The notes below the pieces were generated by a model. The model was given only the letters and a program-made list of their open reading frames with translations. It did no database searches and was not told the origin of the DNA. Positions 61,033 through 64,000 of a stretch of 64,000 nt of DNA are shown here, in pieces. The stretch is taken from positions 372,001 through 436,000 of the forward strand of contig DEWY01000006.1 of NCBI GenBank assembly GCA_002363865.1. The letters are read 5' to 3'. The DNA is from Caulobacteraceae bacterium UBA3198. Its GTDB lineage: Bacteria; Pseudomonadota; Alphaproteobacteria; Caulobacterales; Caulobacteraceae. The position numbers were made by a program, and so were the translations under genes. Positions within the stretch are counted from its first letter, which is position 1. The number at the start of each line of letters is the position of its first letter.

Positions 61033-62637
61033 CTAGGCGGCGCGGCGGCCAGGGGTCGCCTTGGATCCGACGGTTCCGATGTCGAAGCGGGCGACGCTGT
61101 CGGCCAGGAGCCTCGCCTCGCTGGCCAGGGCGTGGCTGGCGGCGGTGGTTTCCTCGACCATGGCGGCGTTCTGCTGGGTGACCCGGTCCATGTCGTTCAC
61201 GGCGGTGTTCACCTCATGCAGGCCGGTGGCCTGCTCCTGGGCGCCGGCGGCGATCTCCCGCACCAGGCCGTCGATCTCGGCCACCTGGGCCACGATCCGT
61301 TGCAGGGCCTCGCCGGTCTGGCCGACCAGGCCGACCCCTTGGGCCACCTGCTGGGACGAGGCGCTGATCAGGCCCTTGATCTCCTTGGCCGCGTCGGCCG
61401 AGCGCTGGGCCAGAGCCCGGACCTCGGAAGCGACCACGGCGAAGCCGCGGCCGGCGTCCCCCGCCCGGGCGGCTTCCACCCCGGCGTTCAGGGCCAGCAG
61501 GTTGGTCTGGAAGGCGATCTCGTCGATCACGCCGATGATCTGGGTGATCTGCTCGGAGGACTTCTCGATCTCGCTCATGGCCTGGACCGCGTCGCCAACC
61601 ACCTGGCCGGCCTTCTGGGCGTCCAGGCGCGAGCGGGCCACCACCTCGGCGGCCTCCTTGGCGCCCTCGGCGGACTTGCGCACCGTGGCGGTGACCTCGT
61701 CCAGGGCTGCGGCGGTCTCCTCCAGACCGGCGGCCTGCTGCTCGGTACGGCGGGAGAGATTGTCGGCGGCCTGGCTGATCTCGCCGGCCCCGCCGCTCAT
61801 ATTGGTCGCCGCCTGAGAGATGACTCCCAGGGCGTCCTGCAACCGTTCGGCGGCGCTGTTGAAGTCGCGGCGCAGGGCCTCGTACTGGGGCGTGAAGGCC
61901 TGGCTGATGCGATAGGTCAGGACGCCATGGGCCAGCTTGTCCAGACCGGTCGCCAGGCCCTCGACCACGGCCTTGCGCTCCTGATCCACCGACTGCTGCA
62001 GGTCTAGACGCTCCTGGGCGGCGATGGCTTCGGCGGCCCGGGATTCCTCCACCGCATGGGTGGCGCCCTCAGCGGCCTGGCGGGCGGCCTGCGCCTCGGC
62101 GACGGCGGCGGTGGAGGTGGCGAACATCTGCAGGATCCGCAGGGCGGCCCAGACCAGGACCGCGGCCTCGATCACCAGGATCACCGCGTGCACCAGAACC
62201 CGGCCGATATCGCCGCCGCCGGGGAAGACCGCCGCCGGCAGGACGAAGCTGAGGACCAGGTGGTGGACCGCCACGGTCCCTGCTCCGGCCACGATGGCTC
62301 GCCAGTCACAGAAGACGATCAGGGTCGCCAGGGCGGCGAAGTAGGCCATGTGCATGTCCACCTGCCAAGGCGCGCCCGCAAAGGCCGCCACCAGCAGGGA
62401 CACCGCCCCCATCAAGGCCACGCCCACGGTCAGCCGGGCCGCAGCCCCGCCGGCCCGGGACACCAGGAGCGAGGCGCCGGCCAAGCCCGCCACCGCCAGG
62501 GAGAGCCCCAGCCAGGGGCCCTTGTTGAGAAAGGCCGCCAGCCCCACCAGGGGTATGAACAGGCAGATCAGCCCATTGAGCACCTTCAGGCCGAAGGCCC
62601 TCTGGTCTTCCAGGGTCAGGGAGCGTGAACGGGTCAT
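61033..62637 (-). CDS. Methyl-accepting chemotaxis protein, integral-membrane sensor
   Basis: Receptor of 534 residues from the ATG at 62637 (MTRSRSLTLEDQ). The N-terminal half has six closely spaced membrane segments (about 17-180) with no large periplasmic domain, so it senses within or near the membrane. The cytoplasmic coiled coil carries methylation helices and the hairpin tip IDEIAFQTNLLALNAGVEAA. There is no C-terminal CheR-binding pentapeptide. No che genes are adjacent. Ligand unknown. Confidence 0.92.
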   Translation of the reverse strand: MTRSRSLTLEDQRAFGLKVLNGLICLFIPLVGLAAFLNKGPWLGLSLAVAGLAGASLLVSRAGGAAARLTVGVALMGAVSLLVAAFAGAPWQVDMHMAYFAALATLIVFCDWRAIVAGAGTVAVHHLVLSFVLPAAVFPGGGDIGRVLVHAVILVIEAAVLVWAALRILQMFATSTAAVAEAQAARQAAEGATHAVEESRAAEAIAAQERLDLQQSVDQERKAVVEGLATGLDKLAHGVLTYRISQAFTPQYEALRRDFNSAAERLQDALGVISQAATNMSGGAGEISQAADNLSRRTEQQAAGLEETAAALDEVTATVRKSAEGAKEAAEVVARSRLDAQKAGQVVGDAVQAMSEIEKSSEQITQIIGVIDEIAFQTNLLALNAGVEAARAGDAGRGFAVVASEVRALAQRSADAAKEIKGLISASSQQVAQGVGLVGQTGEALQRIVAQVAEIDGLVREIAAGAQEQATGLHEVNTAVNDMDRVTQQNAAMVEETTAASHALASEARLLADSVARFDIGTVGSKATPGRRAA

Positions 62638-62692
62638 GGCTTTTGAGCTCTTGCAAGGGTCAGGGCGTAAGGGGGGCAGAACATGGGGCCGG

Positions 62693-63019
62693 TCATGCGG
62701 GCGGAGCGCATGGGCCGGCCAAGCCGGGATCAACCACCAGCCAGGCGCCCTGGGCGCGCAGGGCCGAAGCCAAGGCGCGGGCCTGCGGCTGGGCTGGGTC
62801 GGTCGCGGTGATGATGATGAAGGGCTGAGCGCCTACGCCGGTGACGGCGCCGGCCCGATCGGCGGCGGCCAGAGACCGGGGGGCGTCCCACCACGGAGGA
62901 AAGATGGCCGCAGCGGCGCCAGCCTCACGGGGCGCGGCCCCGAGGGCCAGGGCGGCGACCAGGCTCAGAATTCCAAGGCTGGCGGCAGGCAACCAGGTCG
63001 CCACGGCTCTACTCCCCAT
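62693..63019 (-). CDS. Hypothetical secreted or membrane-anchored protein
   Basis: Protein of 108 residues with an N-terminal signal/anchor helix (about 8-28, ending in APREAGAAAA) and a small domain containing AAIFPPWWDAPRS and the strand-helix-strand QPFIIITATDP ... ALRAQGAWLVVDPG. Similar short proteins occur in Caulobacterales as I recall; none has a known role. It is transcribed just ahead of the chemoreceptor gene on the same strand. Confidence 0.6.
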   Translation of the reverse strand: MGSRAVATWLPAASLGILSLVAALALGAAPREAGAAAAIFPPWWDAPRSLAAADRAGAVTGVGAQPFIIITATDPAQPQARALASALRAQGAWLVVDPGLAGPCAPPA

Positions 63020-63212
63020 TCGGGGATCAGAGATAGCGGCGAGAGGGTTAAGCAGAGCTTAGTTTAACGGGCGGCGGTCAAGTTGACGCAGGCCCACCAC
63101 TCTGGATTACAGGCAGCGCATGAAGCCCGCGTGAGTGGCGTTGAAAAAGCAGAGAGTCGTCGCGGGCTGGGCTGTCCAGTCCTCGCGACGGCTCAAGCGG
63201 TCGCGGGCGACC

Positions 63213-63281
63213 TTAAAACACAAAGGCCAGAACGGCGCCGACGACGACGACCAGACCGACAATATAGATGATCGAGTTCAT
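63213..63281 (-). CDS. 22-residue membrane microprotein
   Basis: Starts MNSIIYIVGLVVVVGAV and ends in FVF: a single hydrophobic helix. GGAG stands eight bases before the ATG. Very similar MN(x)IIYIVG peptides are, as I recall, annotated in many alphaproteobacteria, which supports it being real. Function unknown. The rest of the gap 63020-63591 holds the tRNA and no further gene I can support. Confidence 0.6.
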   Translation of the reverse strand: MNSIIYIVGLVVVVGAVLAFVF

Positions 63282-63385
63282 GACATCTCTCCAGGGTTGC
63301 GTGTGCTTGGAGAACGTCATGCCCCGGCTGCGGTTCCGTATGTGCGGACGCAGAGCGCGGCGAGGCTGCAGCTAAGGGAGAATCC

Positions 63386-63461
63386 TGGTGGAGCCGAGCG
63401 GAATCGAACCGCTGACCTCCTCATTGCGAACGAGGCGCTCTACCAACTGAGCTACGGCCCC
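63386..63461 (-). tRNA. tRNA-Ala (anticodon CGC)
   Basis: Seventy-six-nucleotide cloverleaf including an encoded CCA end. On the minus strand: acceptor GGGGCCG/CGGCTCC with the G3-U70 wobble that identifies alanine tRNA, D-arm GCTCAGTTGGTAGAGC, anticodon stem CCTCG/TGAGG around loop TTCGCAA (anticodon CGC, reading GCG), and T-arm AGCGGTTCGATTCCGCT. The assignment rests on the complete fold. Confidence 0.95.
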
Positions 63462-63591
63462 CAGGAAGGCGCGGAGTTAGGCGTGCGGCGGATTTCTGTC
63501 AAGCGGCTCAACCGATCGGCGCGCCGCGCCGCCTTGTCAGGGGGGAGGCCCCGCGGCTAGAACCGGCGCTTAAGTCAGATCGGGACACCCC

Positions 63592-63906
63592 ATGGCCGCC
63601 ATCCTTGAGTTCGTCTTCTTCATCATCGGGGCGATCCTTCAGCTCTTGATCTACGCGATCATCATCAACGCCATCCTGTCCTGGCTGGTGGCCTTCGACG
63701 TGATCAATCTGCGCAACCAGTTCGTCTACAATATCGCCCGGGCCCTGGAGGCGATCACTGCGCCGGTCATGCGGCCGGTGCAGCGCATCATCCCGCCCCT
63801 GGGCGGCGTGGACATCAGCCCAATCATCGTCATCCTGGTCCTGATCGGCATCAAGGACATCCTGCTGCCGGCGCTCTACCGCGCGCTGGTTACGCCGATC
63901 ATCTGA
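63592..63906 (+). CDS. YggT family membrane protein
   Basis: Protein of 104 residues with two YggT hydrophobic segments (about 9-36 and 76-100) and the family motif ITAPVMRPVQRIIPPLGGVDIS between them. YggT proteins are linked to division/osmotic or cell-wall assembly functions, not firmly. It precedes a YggU gene by 15 bp, the usual order. Confidence 0.9.
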   Translation: MAAILEFVFFIIGAILQLLIYAIIINAILSWLVAFDVINLRNQFVYNIARALEAITAPVMRPVQRIIPPLGGVDISPIIVILVLIGIKDILLPALYRALVTPII

Positions 63907-63921
63907 GCCCGCGGGTTCGCC

Positions 63922-64000
63922 ATGCGCCTGGCCGTGCGGCTGACGCCCCGGGGCGGACGCGACGCCGCCCAGGGCTGGGGGCAGGACACCGACGGCCGGG
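63922..64000 (+). CDS. DUF167/YggU family protein (3' end outside window)
   Basis: Only the first 26 codons are inside the window: MRLAVRLTPRGGRDAAQGW, which fits the DUF167/UPF0235 opening (LTPRGGRDA). The gene runs off the right edge. yggT-yggU is a common pair, so the assignment is supported by both sequence and context. Confidence 0.75.
   Translation, partial: MRLAVRLTPRGGRDAAQGWGQDTDGR

Noticed and set aside
63048..63062. TTAA-N7-TTAG near-match to a CtrA site
   Set aside because: One mismatch and next to genes with no known cell-cycle role.
63135..63560. Open frame spanning the tRNA region
   Set aside because: It reads through tRNA-Ala and contains typical antisense-tRNA peptide sequence; not a protein gene.

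Overview
This 64 kb window is a piece of a GC-rich alphaproteobacterial chromosome. It almost certainly comes from the Caulobacteraceae (Caulobacter/Phenylobacterium type): it carries a ShkA-type hybrid kinase, ChvG/ChvI with a short HPr kinase, the dnaN / recF-gyrB block, PseB/PseC flagellin-sugar genes and a LexA box of the alphaproteobacterial GAAC-N7-GAAC form. The genus cannot be fixed from sequence reading alone. Nearly all of it is core chromosome; no transposase, integrase or CRISPR array was seen.

Layout. 1-7.1 kb: end of rlmN, a DUF350 membrane protein, a trypsin-like protease, an AmpG-type permease, the c-di-GMP-responsive kinase ShkA, an XRE regulator, and a LuxR-type HTH gene with a second coding frame nested in it. 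7.1-14.6 kb: small conserved genes, comM with an SOS box and a DnaA box upstream, then a compact minus-strand operon rdgB-hemW-rsmI-yraN-sirB1-gshB. 14.6-16.1 kb: a cluster of microproteins, DUF2975 and XRE with conspicuous inverted repeats. 16.1-24.2 kb: rph, hrcA-grpE, dnaN, a Qnr-like pentapeptide protein, recF-gyrB. 24.3-34.2 kb: amidase, lipoprotein, DUF3445, VanZ, HAD-pterin dehydratase, SDR, a FliL-like protein, pseB-pseC and a large conserved unknown.

34.3-40.7 kb: chvI-chvG-hprK-EIIA-HPr, a YadGH-type ABC exporter and bioB. 40.7-48.2 kb: a CYTH-CHAD protein, ahcY with an upstream palindrome and promoter, pdxY, a serine hydrolase, and the two carboxynorspermidine enzymes. 48.2-64 kb: DUF4336, a PEP-mutase-family enzyme, a visibly AT-richer single-gene insertion encoding an endonuclease-like/NACHT ATPase (50.4-52.6 kb), polA, a DUF1206 protein, a phosphatase, an SLC13 transporter coupled to a DUF389-OmpA fusion, a chemoreceptor, small membrane proteins, tRNA-Ala(CGC), and yggT-yggU.

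The strongest candidate for an undescribed system is the 745-residue NACHT protein between the PEP-mutase gene and polA. Its composition is foreign, its N-terminus looks like a PD-(D/E)xK nuclease fold with an unusual E-x-T motif, and it stands alone, which suggests a single-gene anti-phage module. Second-tier items are a 35-residue microprotein under a PhaR-like operator, the nested reading frames at 6.3-7.0 kb, the Qnr-like protein beside gyrB, and the SOS-controlled comM.
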